Assembly: GCF_014640315.1 (NCBI RefSeq)
Contig: NZ_BMGS01000001.1
Coordinates: 645,648 to 709,647 of the forward strand
Source of the DNA: Hymenobacter glacieicola
GTDB lineage: Bacteria > Bacteroidota > Bacteroidia > Cytophagales > Hymenobacteraceae
DNA length: 64,000 nucleotides
Direction: 5' to 3'
Each line of letters begins with the position of its first letter. Position 1 is the stretch's first letter. Shown in pieces: positions 17,061 to 26,558 of the stretch. The notes beneath the pieces are model-generated. The model searched no databases. It was not told the origin of the DNA and saw only the letters and a list, made by a program, of their open reading frames with translations. Position numbers and translations under genes: made by a program.

Positions 17061-17816
17061 CTACGCCGCCATGTTCACTGGCTCCTGCCACTTGCGCTTT
17101 ACTTTTACTACCCCAATCTTATCTAGTCCCCAGATAAACATGTAGGTAGGGTCCAGCTCCCACTTCTTCACGCCGAAATTGACGCGCATGGGCAGCTTGT
17201 GGTGGTTGTTCTGGAACAGCTCGCCAAACGCCAGGAAGTCGAAGGGCAGCGTATTCTTGGAGTGGTCGTGGTTGTCGAAGTTCTGGTAGCCGTACTTGTG
17301 GCCGCCCCAGTTCACAATAGCGCCGTGGATTGGGCCCATCAGAAAGTGCAGGGGTAGCAGCAGAAACTGCCACCACGCCGTAGCAAATTGCACGTAGAAC
17401 AGCACGTAGAGGGCGCCCCAGCCAATGCGGGAATACCACTTGTCGCCCAGCTTCTCAATGGCGTCCCACTCGGGGTAGTCGCCCTCGAAGCGCTCAGCGG
17501 CCGCATAGTTGCGGTTGAGCACGGCATTGTAAATGTTCTTGGTCTTCCACATCATGGTGAAAGCGTTGGACGAATACAACGGGGAGTGCGGGTCCAGTTC
17601 CGTATCAGAATACGCGTGGTGCATGCGGTGGAGCAGCGCGTAGGCCCGGGGCGAGAGGAAAGACGAGCCCTGGCAGATGTAGGTGAACAGGAAGAAGAAC
17701 TTCTCCCAAAACTTGTTCATCGTGAACATCTTGTGGGCTGCGTACCGGTGCAGGTAGAACGTCTGCGTGAAGAGCGACAGGTAGTAGTGCGCTACGAAAA
17801 AGAAGAGTATCGCCAT
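17061..17816 (-). CDS. Acyl-CoA / fatty acid desaturase (membrane di-iron)
   Basis: A 251-residue integral membrane desaturase that introduces a double bond in fatty acyl chains for membrane fluidity. The three histidine boxes are visible: HRYAAH (about 24-29), HRMHH (about 64-68) and QNNHH (about 203-207). NHDHSKNT (near 182) is the additional metal-ligand context. Four hydrophobic helices surround them. The length is short but usual for this bacterial subgroup. It is transcribed alone, with a candidate promoter and palindrome at 17908-17940. Confidence 0.92.
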   Translation of the reverse strand: MAILFFFVAHYYLSLFTQTFYLHRYAAHKMFTMNKFWEKFFFLFTYICQGSSFLSPRAYALLHRMHHAYSDTELDPHSPLYSSNAFTMMWKTKNIYNAVLNRNYAAAERFEGDYPEWDAIEKLGDKWYSRIGWGALYVLFYVQFATAWWQFLLLPLHFLMGPIHGAIVNWGGHKYGYQNFDNHDHSKNTLPFDFLAFGELFQNNHHKLPMRVNFGVKKWELDPTYMFIWGLDKIGVVKVKRKWQEPVNMAA

Positions 17817-17907
17817 AGGGGCAAAAAGTTAGAGGTCGAAACCAGAAGCGGCCGAAGCCTCAACGCGCTAAGCGCAAAAGCCGGGCTTTAGTTCAGCCAC
17901 CGTTTTG

Positions 17908-17940
17908 CAAAACTACGGCCACACCTGTCCCAGGTGCAAT
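17908..17940 (-). promoter_or_regulatory. Desaturase promoter with an internal palindrome
   Basis: On the minus strand TAGTTTTG (17908-17915) fits TAnnTTTG and ATTG (17937-17940) approximates -33 with a 21-base spacer. Between them CACCTG-TCC-CAGGTG (17922-17936) is a perfect 6-bp inverted repeat, a possible operator. The leader to the start at 17816 is about 85 bases. Confidence 0.45.
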
Positions 17941-18019
17941 TGCGCCGGCTAAAAGGCCATAATGTTATTCAGGCTTGCCCAGCCAAAAGTCCCGTCCTCA
18001 GATGGCGTCGCCAGAGAGC

Positions 18020-18727
18020 TTAGTAGTACGCTTCGGCAGCTTCCCAGTGCGCTACGTCGGGGAGGGGAGCCCTAAAGCACATTTCCTCCTTGGTTACGGG
18101 GTGCTGAAACTCCAGCTGGCGGGCGTGCAAGGCAATGCTGACATCGGGCAGGGGAGCCAGAAACCCGTACTTCACGTCGCCGACGATGGGCGTGCCCAGA
18201 CCGGAACTCAGCTGCACCCGAATCTGGTGGGGCCGGCCGGTAATGGGGTTCACCTGCACCAGCCAGCGCGAACCGGCCTGGCCCAGCACCTGATAGTCCA
18301 GCTCCGATTTTAGGCCCTGGCCGTGGCGCTCGGTGTAGGCCTTGGTGGTGTTGCGAATAGGATCCTTGACCAGCCAGTGGGTGAGGTGGCCGGTGGTTGG
18401 CTCCGGACATTTGCCGGTCAGGGCCCAGTAGGTTTTGTGCACCTTGTTGTCGCGGAACATTTCGTTCAGCCGACTCAGGGCCTTGCTGGTTTTGGCCAAG
18501 GCCACTACCCCACTCACGGGCCGGTCGAGGCGGTGGGCCACGCCCACGAAGGCGGCGCCGGGCTTCTTATACTTGAAGCGCAGGTATTCTTCGGCCTTGG
18601 CCGAAAGCGGCTCGTCGCCGGTAGCATCGCCTTGCACGAGCAGGCCGGCCGGTTTGTTAATGATGAGTAGGTGGTTGTCTTCGAACAGAATTTCCTTCCG
18701 CTCCGACCACAAATTCGGACGATTCAC
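18020..18727 (-). CDS. RluA-family pseudouridine synthase
   Basis: It isomerises uridine to pseudouridine in rRNA or tRNA. The 235 residues show the RluA catalytic motif VAHRLDRPVSGVVALAKT (Asp about 68), DNHLLIINKPAGLLVQGD (about 17-34) and GRPHQIRVQLS (about 163-173). There is no S4 domain, so it resembles RluA or the stand-alone Bacteroidota type more than RluC/D. The exact target is not predictable. It lies downstream of panB on the same strand across an AT-rich repeat-containing spacer. Confidence 0.93.
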   Translation of the reverse strand: MNRPNLWSERKEILFEDNHLLIINKPAGLLVQGDATGDEPLSAKAEEYLRFKYKKPGAAFVGVAHRLDRPVSGVVALAKTSKALSRLNEMFRDNKVHKTYWALTGKCPEPTTGHLTHWLVKDPIRNTTKAYTERHGQGLKSELDYQVLGQAGSRWLVQVNPITGRPHQIRVQLSSGLGTPIVGDVKYGFLAPLPDVSIALHARQLEFQHPVTKEEMCFRAPLPDVAHWEAAEAYY

Positions 18728-18735
18728 TTGTAAGG

Positions 18736-18854
18736 AATTACTAATTAATAATTAGTAATCAAGAATTGAGAAAGCGCTTTGAAGGCGTAAAAACGCGGCA
18801 AAGTGGGCAAAAGCAATCCGAATTAGTAATTATTAATTACTCATTATTAATTAA
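18736..18854. repeat. Paired AT-rich palindromes flanking a 60-base segment
   Basis: The block 18736-18759 (AATTACTAATTAATAATTAG and on) is nearly self-complementary. A related block at 18821-18854 carries AATTAGTAATTATTAATTAC and a further TTATTAATTAA. The intervening 60 bases are GC-balanced. A shorter related palindrome (CTCAATTAATAATTGAG) lies at 19836-19852, over the stop of lptD. The elements could terminate transcription or mark small repeats. Confidence 0.55.
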
Positions 18855-18856
18855 GA

Positions 18857-19672
18857 TCAATACGCTTCATCCTGGCTTGGGAAGTCGCGGGACTTTACGT
18901 CCTGGATGTAGCGCTGCACGGCATCGTGCATGAGGTTGCCCAGGTCGGCGTAGCGGCGCAGGAAGCGGGGCTTGAACTCCTTGGTAATGCCCAGCATGTC
19001 GTGCACGACCAACACCTGCCCGTCTACGTCGGGGCCCGCACCAATGCCAATAACCGGAATGGTGAGCTTAGCGGCTACCTGCTTGGCCAAGCTGGACGGT
19101 ATTTTTTCTAGCACGAGAGCAAAACAGCCGATTTCTTCTAGCAGCAGGGCATCTTCAATAAGCTTTTGCGCCTCGGCTTCTTCTTTGGCCCGCACGGTGT
19201 AGGTGCCAAATTTATAAATACTTTGGGGAGTTAGGCCCAGGTGGCCCATCACGGGAATGCCCGCCGTCAGAATCCGGGTGATGCTGTCCTTGATTTCGGC
19301 CCCGCCTTCCAGCTTGATGCCGTGCCCCCCCGATTCTTTCATGATGCGGATGGCCGAGCGCAACGCCTCCGAGGAATTGCCCTGGTAGGAGCCAAAGGGC
19401 ATATCCACCACCACAAACGCGCGCTTTACGGCGCGTACCACACTTTGGGCGTGGTAAATCATCTGGTCCAGGGTAATGGGTAGGGTCGTTTCGTGGCCAG
19501 CCATTACGTTGGAGGCTGAGTCGCCCACGAGGAGTACATCCACGCCTGCCCCGTCCAGAATCTGCGCCATGGAGAAGTCGTAGGCCGTGAGCATGGATAT
19601 TTTCTCACCGCGCTGCTTCATGGCCAGCAGCTGGTGCGTGGTCACGAGTTTGACTTCTTTGTGCTGAGACAT
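18857..19672 (-). CDS. panB: 3-methyl-2-oxobutanoate hydroxymethyltransferase
   Basis: It transfers a hydroxymethyl group from 5,10-methylenetetrahydrofolate to alpha-ketoisovalerate, giving ketopantoate for coenzyme A synthesis. The 271 residues are of usual length. Motifs: [34 protein letters not shown] (about 23-56), [22 protein letters not shown] (about 119-128), [12 protein letters not shown] and [18 protein letters not shown]. The start at 19672 (MSQHKEV) is used; the longer frame adds 53 residues of spacer-encoded sequence. It is located between lptD and the RluA gene. Confidence 0.96.
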   Translation of the reverse strand: MSQHKEVKLVTTHQLLAMKQRGEKISMLTAYDFSMAQILDGAGVDVLLVGDSASNVMAGHETTLPITLDQMIYHAQSVVRAVKRAFVVVDMPFGSYQGNSSEALRSAIRIMKESGGHGIKLEGGAEIKDSITRILTAGIPVMGHLGLTPQSIYKFGTYTVRAKEEAEAQKLIEDALLLEEIGCFALVLEKIPSSLAKQVAAKLTIPVIGIGAGPDVDGQVLVVHDMLGITKEFKPRFLRRYADLGNLMHDAVQRYIQDVKSRDFPSQDEAY

Positions 19673-19839
19673 GGAGGTAGGGTCTTGGGAGGCTAGGAAC
19701 GTAGAGACTTGAGTGCCGGGCAGGCGGTTACTGGCCCTACCGGAAGCCAAAGCTGCGTATTTTTTTAGAAAAAAGACCGGCCCCGCACCGCCCGGACCAT
19801 ACAGCCAAGACCCTAAGACCCCAGGCCCCATAACCTCAA

Positions 19840-22695
19840 TTAATAATTGAGGAAGGTTTTGTTACGGCTCAGCTTCAAGTCTTGGAGTAGCGACGACTTG
19901 GCGGCAATGGTTACGAAATAGCCGCGGGTAGGCCCAAACGGCCGCCAGTTGCCGGTAATCTGCCAGCAGTGCAAGTCTTTGGTAATGTCCAGGTTCGTGA
20001 AGGCCGGGGTTTTATTCACGAAGTCGTAGTTGGTACTGAACCCGAAGCGTAGAGTTTCGGTAAGCTTTACCGAGCCGTTTAAGTTAAGCGAGGCCGCGGT
20101 ATAGGCACTGCGCCGGATGCGGTTTCCCCGTGCGGGCAGCGGGCCCTGGTCGGCGTACGACAAGGTAAAGGTGCTGCTCAAATCCCACGGAATCGAGAAG
20201 TCCACGTAATCTTCGTATGGGTCGATGCGGGTAGGCGAGCCCAAGGATGGGTCGTTGACGGGGGCTACGTCGCGGCGAATCGTGGACTTGCGGTTGCCCT
20301 GGCTGGGGTTAAACTGGTAGCTCAAGGAGGCGTTGGCCGTGGCCAGGCGCGCCAGCCGAAAGTTCTTCTGCTGCCACAAGAAGCTATTGATGGGGCGACT
20401 CAGGGAATCCCGCTGGTAGAAGTCGAAGTTGCCATTGATGGTTACGCCCAGCTTGCGCGCCACCTGGGTGTGGAAGTTCACCTGCAACGGGTCCAGCTGG
20501 AACGAGTCCTTCACGAAATCATACCCCGTGCTGAAGTCAAGCCCGTCAATGAGACTGACTTTCTTGAATGGGGTAGTGCCGGTTGTGTCCTCGGAGTTGC
20601 GCACCTTCATTTCCACCGAGTTCTGTAGGAAGAAGTTTAACCGCCGAGCCTCCGTGGTTGTGGGCGGGGCATACAGGGAGTTACTGTAGCGTGGAAGCAA
20701 AAAGCCCCGATTGTCTCGGTAAACCTGCCCTTCAGAATATAGTAGGCCAGTTAACGGGTCCCGCAGGCCTTCCAGCTGCACGCCTTGGAAAGCGGGGTCA
20801 TCCCGGCGAGGGGCTGGGGAGTAGTTAAAACTAAGGTTCGGCGTCACTTTGTGTCGAAGCGCCTGAATTTTGTGGGTGCCTTTGCGCACCACGGTGCCAT
20901 AAAAGGAGGTGCTGAGGTTGGCCCCGGCCGTGAAGTTGTACAGGCGGTTGAACTGCCGTACTGTATCAATCCGCAGTGCCCGGGCTTCGGAAATGTACTC
21001 GTAATCCAGCTTCTTGAAGTACCAGTTCTCGCCGTAAGTAACGGTTGGGTTCAGGTTGATGTGCTTCAGCAGAGTGTAGCTGCCCAGAGTAATGCTGAAA
21101 TTGTGCTGCATGCCATTCTGGGAGTTGCGCAGCAGCTTATCGAGGTTGTTGAAGCGAATTGGGAGTAAGGAAATCTGGTTGGAGCCGCCAATCAGGGGAA
21201 TGGCGCCGCTGTTGATTTGGCGCGCCGGCAGGGAGTTTGACAGCCGGTTCTGGTAGCGCAAATCATAGGAAAAAGCCACCTGCTCGTAGAATCTGCCCCT
21301 CGACTCCAGCCCCAGCAGCTCATACACGTACTGGCGGGCCAGGCCCACGGTCACGTCGGGCAGGGTAAAGTCCATGGTGCCCGATTGGGTGTTCTGGCTT
21401 TGGCTGAGGTTGAGGTTGTAGTTGATGGGTAGGTTCCGCAGCTGCTTGGAGTAGCTGATGTTCGACTGAAACGCCGGCGTGAGGTAGAGGCGCTGGTTGT
21501 AGGAGTTCTGCCGGAAATAGTTGCTGCTGCTAACGTTCACGTTGGCCGAAAACCGGCCGCCGCCCGGCCGAGTTACCGGCGTATGATTCCAGGCCAGGGC
21601 GAAGTTGCGCGAGGAGCGGGGAATGTTATAAGCCGGGTTGGTATTGGCATCAGTAGAACCCAGTAAGCGCTCAGTGGGCTGGGAGCTGTAATTGAAGTTA
21701 AACAAGCCACTGTAGCGGTAGCGCGTGATGTACTGCACCTCCGCCGTACCGCGCCAGCCCCCAAATCGGTCGGCGTTACCGGAGTAGATGTCGCCGGTCA
21801 GGCGCACGCCAATGTGTTCGTTGGCCGCCCAGTAGTAGCCGCCGTTGCGCAGGAAAAAGCCCCGGTCGGCGGCCTGGCCAAATGTGGGGATGATGAAGCC
21901 CGAGGCGCGCTTGTTGCTTTTAGGGGTAGGAAAGTAGCCAAACAAAAAGCCCAGCGGAGTAGGGATGTCGCCGATAACTAGGTTGAACGGCCCCGTCACG
22001 ACTTTCTCGCCGGGAATCACCTTCATCTTGGAGGCATTGATGTAGAAGTGCGGATCTTCGAGGTTGCAGGTAGTGTAGCGTCCGCGCACCCCGAATAGCT
22101 CGTTCCGGTCGTTCTTTTTAATGGTTTCGGCGTGCACGTAGCCTTCGCCCTGCTGGGTCACTACGTCGGTGATGCGCCCGCGCTTGCTCTTTAGGTTGTA
22201 GTCGATGCGGCCGGCCTGGTAGTTCTGGGAGCCCTGCTTAAACAAGGGACGGTCGCGCACTTTGCCCGTAGAGTCGGCCCGGCCCTCGGCCGTTACCAGG
22301 TTGCGGCTGTAGTCTACCGTAATCAGGGCCGCCTTCAGGTTCATGTCGCCGTAGTCCACGTCGGCCTTGTCGTAGAGGATGGCGCGCTTATTCTGCACCT
22401 CAAACCGGATGGAGTCCTGGGCCTTGTACTTAACGGTGGTTTCCACGGCGCCCTTGCGGCCGCCCGCGGCCACGTTCAGCGAGTCGGGCGTGCCGCTCAC
22501 CAGCCGGGTCGTGTCGGTGCGGACGGGAGCATCAGGCTTAGGAGCATTCAGAATTTGCGGACCCGGCCGCACATCTTTCGGTACGCTGCTCGTGCGGGGG
22601 CGCTGCTGGGCCAGCCCCGGCCGCAGCAGGCCCAGGCTGAGCAGTAGCGTAAACAGCAGCGGCAGCCGCACTAGCGGCGAAAGCGCACTCCCCAT
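19840..22695 (-). CDS. lptD: LPS-assembly protein LptD-like outer-membrane barrel
   Basis: A 951-residue outer-membrane protein that would insert lipopolysaccharide into the outer leaflet. A signal sequence ([23 protein letters not shown]) is followed by a Pro/Lys-rich linker. An OstA-type beta-jellyroll region follows (about 110-220; [31 protein letters not shown]), then the barrel with LptD features [22 protein letters not shown] and FGYFPTPKS. The Cys in TTCNLEDPH is present. The later region is a long series of aromatic-alternating strands. The start at 22695 gives a clean signal peptide; the longer frame adds 29 residues. It is divergent from the amidase gene. Confidence 0.88.
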   Translation of the reverse strand: MGSALSPLVRLPLLFTLLLSLGLLRPGLAQQRPRTSSVPKDVRPGPQILNAPKPDAPVRTDTTRLVSGTPDSLNVAAGGRKGAVETTVKYKAQDSIRFEVQNKRAILYDKADVDYGDMNLKAALITVDYSRNLVTAEGRADSTGKVRDRPLFKQGSQNYQAGRIDYNLKSKRGRITDVVTQQGEGYVHAETIKKNDRNELFGVRGRYTTCNLEDPHFYINASKMKVIPGEKVVTGPFNLVIGDIPTPLGFLFGYFPTPKSNKRASGFIIPTFGQAADRGFFLRNGGYYWAANEHIGVRLTGDIYSGNADRFGGWRGTAEVQYITRYRYSGLFNFNYSSQPTERLLGSTDANTNPAYNIPRSSRNFALAWNHTPVTRPGGGRFSANVNVSSSNYFRQNSYNQRLYLTPAFQSNISYSKQLRNLPINYNLNLSQSQNTQSGTMDFTLPDVTVGLARQYVYELLGLESRGRFYEQVAFSYDLRYQNRLSNSLPARQINSGAIPLIGGSNQISLLPIRFNNLDKLLRNSQNGMQHNFSITLGSYTLLKHINLNPTVTYGENWYFKKLDYEYISEARALRIDTVRQFNRLYNFTAGANLSTSFYGTVVRKGTHKIQALRHKVTPNLSFNYSPAPRRDDPAFQGVQLEGLRDPLTGLLYSEGQVYRDNRGFLLPRYSNSLYAPPTTTEARRLNFFLQNSVEMKVRNSEDTTGTTPFKKVSLIDGLDFSTGYDFVKDSFQLDPLQVNFHTQVARKLGVTINGNFDFYQRDSLSRPINSFLWQQKNFRLARLATANASLSYQFNPSQGNRKSTIRRDVAPVNDPSLGSPTRIDPYEDYVDFSIPWDLSSTFTLSYADQGPLPARGNRIRRSAYTAASLNLNGSVKLTETLRFGFSTNYDFVNKTPAFTNLDITKDLHCWQITGNWRPFGPTRGYFVTIAAKSSLLQDLKLSRNKTFLNY

Positions 22696-22757
22696 AGAAT
22701 TGTACACAGGCACGAGTGGGGCCACGTAGTTTTTATCGTTTATTTTGTGGCGGTTTG

Positions 22758-22765
22758 CAAAGGTA
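22758..22765 (-). promoter_or_regulatory. Promoter -7 box for lptD
   Basis: On the minus strand TACCTTTG occupies 22758-22765, a full match to TAnnTTTG. A TTCG about 21 bases further up is a weak -33. The leader would be about 55 bases. The box falls inside the longest possible amidase reading frame, which favours the later amidase start. Confidence 0.5.
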
Positions 22766-22794
22766 GCTGGTCGCTGCCCCAACTAACGAACTCC

Positions 22795-23610
22795 GTGCGG
22801 AATATTGTCGCTCTGGGCACGGTGGCCCTGTTATTTCTCGCCGGCCCTACTACTTCTTTCCCCCCGCAGGCTTCGGCCGGGAGCGGGCAGCCCCCGTATC
22901 GGTACCGGCTGCGCACCGTTGTGCTCGATGCTGGCCACGGCGGCAAAGACCGGGGCTGCGCCGGCGTAAAGGCCCGGGAGGCCGACGTGGCCCTGAAAAT
23001 AATTCTGGCCCTGGGGCGGCAGATCGAGGAAAACATGCCTGAAGTGAAGGTGGTCTACACCCGCAAAACGGACGTGTTCGTGGAGCTGGCCGACCGTGCG
23101 GGCATCGCCAATAAAAATAACGCCGACCTCTTTATTTCCGTCCACTGCAATGCCAGCTCCCCGGCGGCCAACGGCACGGAGGTCTGGACCATGGGCCCGC
23201 ACAAAACCGACGCTAACTTGTCGGTGGCTAAGCGCGAAAACGCCGTCATTCTGCAGGAAGACAACTACCAGGAGCGCTACAATGGCTTCGACCCAACGTC
23301 GCCCCAGAGCCACATTTTGTTTTCCCTCTACCAGAGCGCTCATATTGTGAACAGCATCCGGTTTGCCCAGAAAGTTGACCGGCAGTTCCGCACCACAGTA
23401 AACCGGCCCTCGCGTGGCGTAAAGCAGGCGGGCTTTCTGGTGCTGTGGAAATCCACGATGCCCTCCGTGCTGATTGAGTCCGGCTTCCTGACCAACCGCC
23501 AGGAGGAATTGTACTTGAACGATAAGGCTAATCAGTCGTATATGGCCTCGGGTATTTACCGCGCCTTCCGCGACTACAAAAACGAGCTGGAAGCTAACAG
23601 CGGAGAATAA
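22795..23610 (+). CDS. N-acetylmuramoyl-L-alanine amidase (Amidase_3)
   Basis: A zinc amidase that cleaves the lactyl-Ala bond of peptidoglycan for daughter-cell separation or turnover. After a signal segment (VALGTVALLFLAGP) come VLDAGHGGKDRGC (zinc His, about 43-55), EADVALKI with the ligand Glu, FISVHCNASS (His about 114) and the catalytic LIESGFLTN (Glu about 230). I choose the GTG at 22795, since the signal peptide follows directly. A GTG at 22747 adds 16 residues and would overlap the lptD promoter. The MCE gene follows 72 bases later, a common pairing in Bacteroidota. Confidence 0.93.
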   Translation: MRNIVALGTVALLFLAGPTTSFPPQASAGSGQPPYRYRLRTVVLDAGHGGKDRGCAGVKAREADVALKIILALGRQIEENMPEVKVVYTRKTDVFVELADRAGIANKNNADLFISVHCNASSPAANGTEVWTMGPHKTDANLSVAKRENAVILQEDNYQERYNGFDPTSPQSHILFSLYQSAHIVNSIRFAQKVDRQFRTTVNRPSRGVKQAGFLVLWKSTMPSVLIESGFLTNRQEELYLNDKANQSYMASGIYRAFRDYKNELEANSGE

Positions 23611-23682
23611 CCCGTCCGGGGCATATGCAACCGGATAATCTACTTCCGATTCCGACTCCCTCTCCAACCAACTGCTGACCCC

Positions 23683-24687
23683 GTGTCGAAAGAAATAAAA
23701 GTAGCCCTGTTGGGCATCGTTGCTGTCGCCTTGCTTGTCGTGGGCTTCAACTTTTTGAAGGGCAGCAACATCCTGTCGACGGACCGTACATTTTACGCGA
23801 AGTATGACAACGTGGACGGCCTGAACGTGGGCAACCCCGTCATTCTGAACGGCATCAAAGTGGGCCAGGTCAAGGAAATGACTCTGGTACCAGAGGAAGG
23901 CAACCGGGTGAAAGTGGCCGTGGAGCTGCAGAAGGGTGTCACCGTCGGCGACTCCACGGTGGCTAGCCTGAGCGGCTCGCTGCTGGGCTCGAAAACCATT
24001 ACCCTGTTCCTAGGCAAGAATACCAAGGTCTACGACGGCGGGGAGGAGCTGAAGTCGTACACCGTGGCCAGCATCACCGACGCCTTCCAGGCCAAGGCCC
24101 TACCCGTGCTGGGCACCGTCGACTCGACCCTGATTAAGGTGAATGGCTTCCTGAACAAGGACGCCAAAGTAAGCCTGCAGGCTACCCTGCAGAACGCCCA
24201 GGGTAGCACCGAAGCCCTGAAAAATCTGCTCTTGATGAACCAGCGCAACATCAACCAGATTACTACCAACATGGCCCGCCTGACCGGAGAGCTGAACAAA
24301 ACCAGCGCTAAGTTTGACCGGATTGCGGCCAACTTCTCTACCCTCAGCGACTCGCTCAAGAACGCGCCCGTGGGGCCGGCCATGCGCAAGCTCAACGCCA
24401 CCATGTCGGAAGCCCAAAGCACCATGACGACCCTGAACCGCTCCCTCACCGACCAGAAGGGTTCCCTGGGCAAGCTCATCAGCGACACGCTGCTCTACAA
24501 CAACCTCAACGCTACGGCCGCGAGCTCCAATACCCTGATTAAGGACCTGCAAGCCAACCCCAAGCGCTACGTGCACTTCTCAGTGTTCGGGGGCGGCAAA
24601 GACAAAACCAAAAAGGAGGTGGAAACCACGACGGTAAAGCCCAACGGAGCCGTAACTGAAACCGAAACGAAAACGACTGTCAAGTAG
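23683..24687 (+). CDS. MCE-family lipid transport protein (MlaD-like)
   Basis: A 334-residue protein with one N-terminal membrane helix (KVALLGIVAVALLVVGFNFL, about 6-25). A single MCE domain follows (about 36-115; FYAKYDNVDGLNVGNPVILNGIKVGQV) and then a long helical region (about 140-290) that would form the periplasmic channel seen in MlaD relatives. The C-terminus is Lys/Thr-rich and probably disordered. The start codon is GTG. It would carry phospholipid between membranes, but its permease and ATPase are not in the window. It ends just before a terminator. Confidence 0.92.
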   Translation: MSKEIKVALLGIVAVALLVVGFNFLKGSNILSTDRTFYAKYDNVDGLNVGNPVILNGIKVGQVKEMTLVPEEGNRVKVAVELQKGVTVGDSTVASLSGSLLGSKTITLFLGKNTKVYDGGEELKSYTVASITDAFQAKALPVLGTVDSTLIKVNGFLNKDAKVSLQATLQNAQGSTEALKNLLLMNQRNINQITTNMARLTGELNKTSAKFDRIAANFSTLSDSLKNAPVGPAMRKLNATMSEAQSTMTTLNRSLTDQKGSLGKLISDTLLYNNLNATAASSNTLIKDLQANPKRYVHFSVFGGGKDKTKKEVETTTVKPNGAVTETETKTTVK

Positions 24688-24690
24688 GTA

Positions 24691-24721
24691 TCTGCCGCAA
24701 ACGGCAATCCTCTTACCTTTG
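24691..24721 (+). promoter_or_regulatory. Possible promoter abutting the MCE terminator
   Basis: TACCTTTG at 24714-24721 fits TAnnTTTG fully. TCTG at 24691-24694 lies 19 bases upstream as an approximate -33. It immediately precedes the terminator hairpin, so transcription would begin inside its left arm. It might serve the carboxylase gene at 24899 with a leader of about 170 bases. Confidence 0.35.
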
Positions 24722-24748
24722 AATCCGCCCCGCGAGGGGCGGATTTTT
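24722..24748 (+). terminator. Rho-independent terminator after the MCE gene
   Basis: A short hairpin AATCCGCCCC-GCGA-GGGGCGGATT is followed by a run of T, 34 bases past the MCE stop codon. Confidence 0.85.
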
Positions 24749-24898
24749 TTGTTGCCCCACCTACTAATACTTGTCTGTCAGCCTGAACCTCGCAAAGCGC
24801 CGAGAATACGCTGGAACATAGCCTGTGCACTCAGTTATGAGGTCACGGGCTGGGCTTGAGCTGACAGAACGAACCGCCACCCCACCCATTCCCACCCC

Positions 24899-26527
24899 AT
24901 GAACCTCGAATACAATAAAAACGAAGACAGCATTAAGCAGCTTACTTTTCAATTGCAGCAACGCTTGCAGCGCGTGGCCCTCGGGGGCGGCGAAAAGCGC
25001 ATTGCCGCCCACAAATCCAAGGGCAAGCTCACGGCCCGGGAAAGAATTGATTACCTCCTGGACAAAGACTCGGAAACCGTCGAAATCGGGGCCTTTGCCG
25101 GGGAGGGCATGTACCAGGAAGAAGGCGGCTGCCCCAGCGGCGGGGTAGTGGTAGTTATTGGCTGGTTACAGGGCCGTCAGTGCGTGGTAGTGGCCAACGA
25201 CGCCACCGTAAAGGCCGGGGCCTGGTTTCCGATTACGGCCAAGAAAAACCTGCGGGCCCAGGAAATCAGCATCGAAAACAAGCTGCCCATCATCTACCTC
25301 GTCGACTCGGCGGGGGTATACCTGCCCATGCAGGACGAAATCTTCCCCGATAAGGAGCACTTCGGCCGCATCTTCCGCAACAACGCCGTGATGAGCTCCA
25401 TGGGCATCGTGCAGCTGGCCGCCATCATGGGCCCCTGCGTGGCCGGCGGCGCCTACCTGCCCATTATGAGTGATGAGGCCATGATTGTGGACGGCACCGG
25501 CTCGGTGTTCCTGGCGGGCTCCTACCTCGTGAAATCGGCCATTGGCGAAACCATCGACAACGAAACCCTGGGCGGGGCCACCACCCACTCCGAAATTTCG
25601 GGCGTTACGGATTACAAGTTCCAGACCGATGAAGAGTGCCTGGACCACATCCGCAACATCTTCGACAAGCTGGGGGGCCACGCTACCGCTGGCTTCTCGC
25701 GCAAAGCGCCCGCGCTACCTAAGGAAGACCCCCGCGAAATCCTGGGCCTCTTGCCCGCCGACCGCGCCAAGCCCTACGACATGATGGACATTATCCGTCG
25801 CCTGGTAGATGACTCGGAGTTTGAGCCCTATAAGGACCTCTACGGCCAGACCCTGCTTTGCGGGTTGGCCCGCATTGATGGCTGGGCCGTGGGCATTGTG
25901 GCCAACCAGCGCAAAATTGTGAAAACCAAGAAGGGCGCCATGCAGATGGGCGGCGTTATCTACAGTGACTCCGCCGACAAGGCCGCGCGCTTCATCATGA
26001 ACTGCAACCAGAAGCGCATCCCGCTGGTGTTCCTGCACGACGTGTCGGGCTTCATGGTTGGCTCCCAGTCGGAGCACGGCGGCATCATCAAGGACGGGGC
26101 CAAGATGGTAAATGCCATGGCTAACTCCGTGGTGCCGAAGTTCTCGGTGGTCATTGGCAACTCCTACGGGGCCGGCAACTACGCCATGTGCGGCAAGGCC
26201 TACGACCCGCGCCTCATCGTGGCCTGGCCCACGGCCCAGCTGGCCGTAATGAGCGGGGCTGCCGCCGCCAACACCCTGCTCCAGATTCAGGTAGCGTCCC
26301 TGAAAGCCAAAGGCGAAGTCATTACGCCCGAGGCGGAGAAAGAGCTGCTGGACCGCATCAAGGCCCGCTACGACGAGCAGCTCTCGCCCTACTACGCCGC
26401 CGCCCGCCTCTGGATTGATGCCATCATTGACCCGCTGGAAACCCGTAAAGTCATTTCCCAAGGCATCAGCATGGCCAATCACGCGCCCATTGAAAAGGCG
26501 TACAATGTGGGCGTGATTCAGGTGTAA
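24899..26527 (+). CDS. Acyl-CoA (propionyl-CoA) carboxylase carboxyltransferase subunit
   Basis: A biotin-dependent carboxyltransferase (PccB/MccB type) of 542 residues that moves CO2 from carboxybiotin to an acyl-CoA. Two crotonase-like halves are visible. The N half has AAHKSKGKLTARERIDYLLD, PIIYLVDSAGVYLPMQDEIFPD and GPCVAGGAYLPIMSDE. The C half has PLVFLHDVSGFMVGSQSE, GNSYGAGNYAMCGKAYDP and WPTAQLAVMSG. Methylcrotonyl- versus propionyl-CoA specificity cannot be fixed by eye, and the LPMQDEIFPD context favours the MccB/PccB-like group. No biotin-carrier subunit is adjacent. meaB, also linked to propionate metabolism, is elsewhere in the window. Confidence 0.93.
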   Translation: MNLEYNKNEDSIKQLTFQLQQRLQRVALGGGEKRIAAHKSKGKLTARERIDYLLDKDSETVEIGAFAGEGMYQEEGGCPSGGVVVVIGWLQGRQCVVVANDATVKAGAWFPITAKKNLRAQEISIENKLPIIYLVDSAGVYLPMQDEIFPDKEHFGRIFRNNAVMSSMGIVQLAAIMGPCVAGGAYLPIMSDEAMIVDGTGSVFLAGSYLVKSAIGETIDNETLGGATTHSEISGVTDYKFQTDEECLDHIRNIFDKLGGHATAGFSRKAPALPKEDPREILGLLPADRAKPYDMMDIIRRLVDDSEFEPYKDLYGQTLLCGLARIDGWAVGIVANQRKIVKTKKGAMQMGGVIYSDSADKAARFIMNCNQKRIPLVFLHDVSGFMVGSQSEHGGIIKDGAKMVNAMANSVVPKFSVVIGNSYGAGNYAMCGKAYDPRLIVAWPTAQLAVMSGAAAANTLLQIQVASLKAKGEVITPEAEKELLDRIKARYDEQLSPYYAAARLWIDAIIDPLETRKVISQGISMANHAPIEKAYNVGVIQV

Positions 26528-26558
26528 TTATTATATGATTCCTTAAGTGTCTGCATAA

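Noticed and set aside
24775..24869. Possible further copy of the dispersed inverted repeat (TCTGTCAGCC ... GGCTTGAGCTGACAGA)
   Set aside because: Only the outermost ten or so bases pair, the interior does not, and the ends differ from TGTCATYCTGA.
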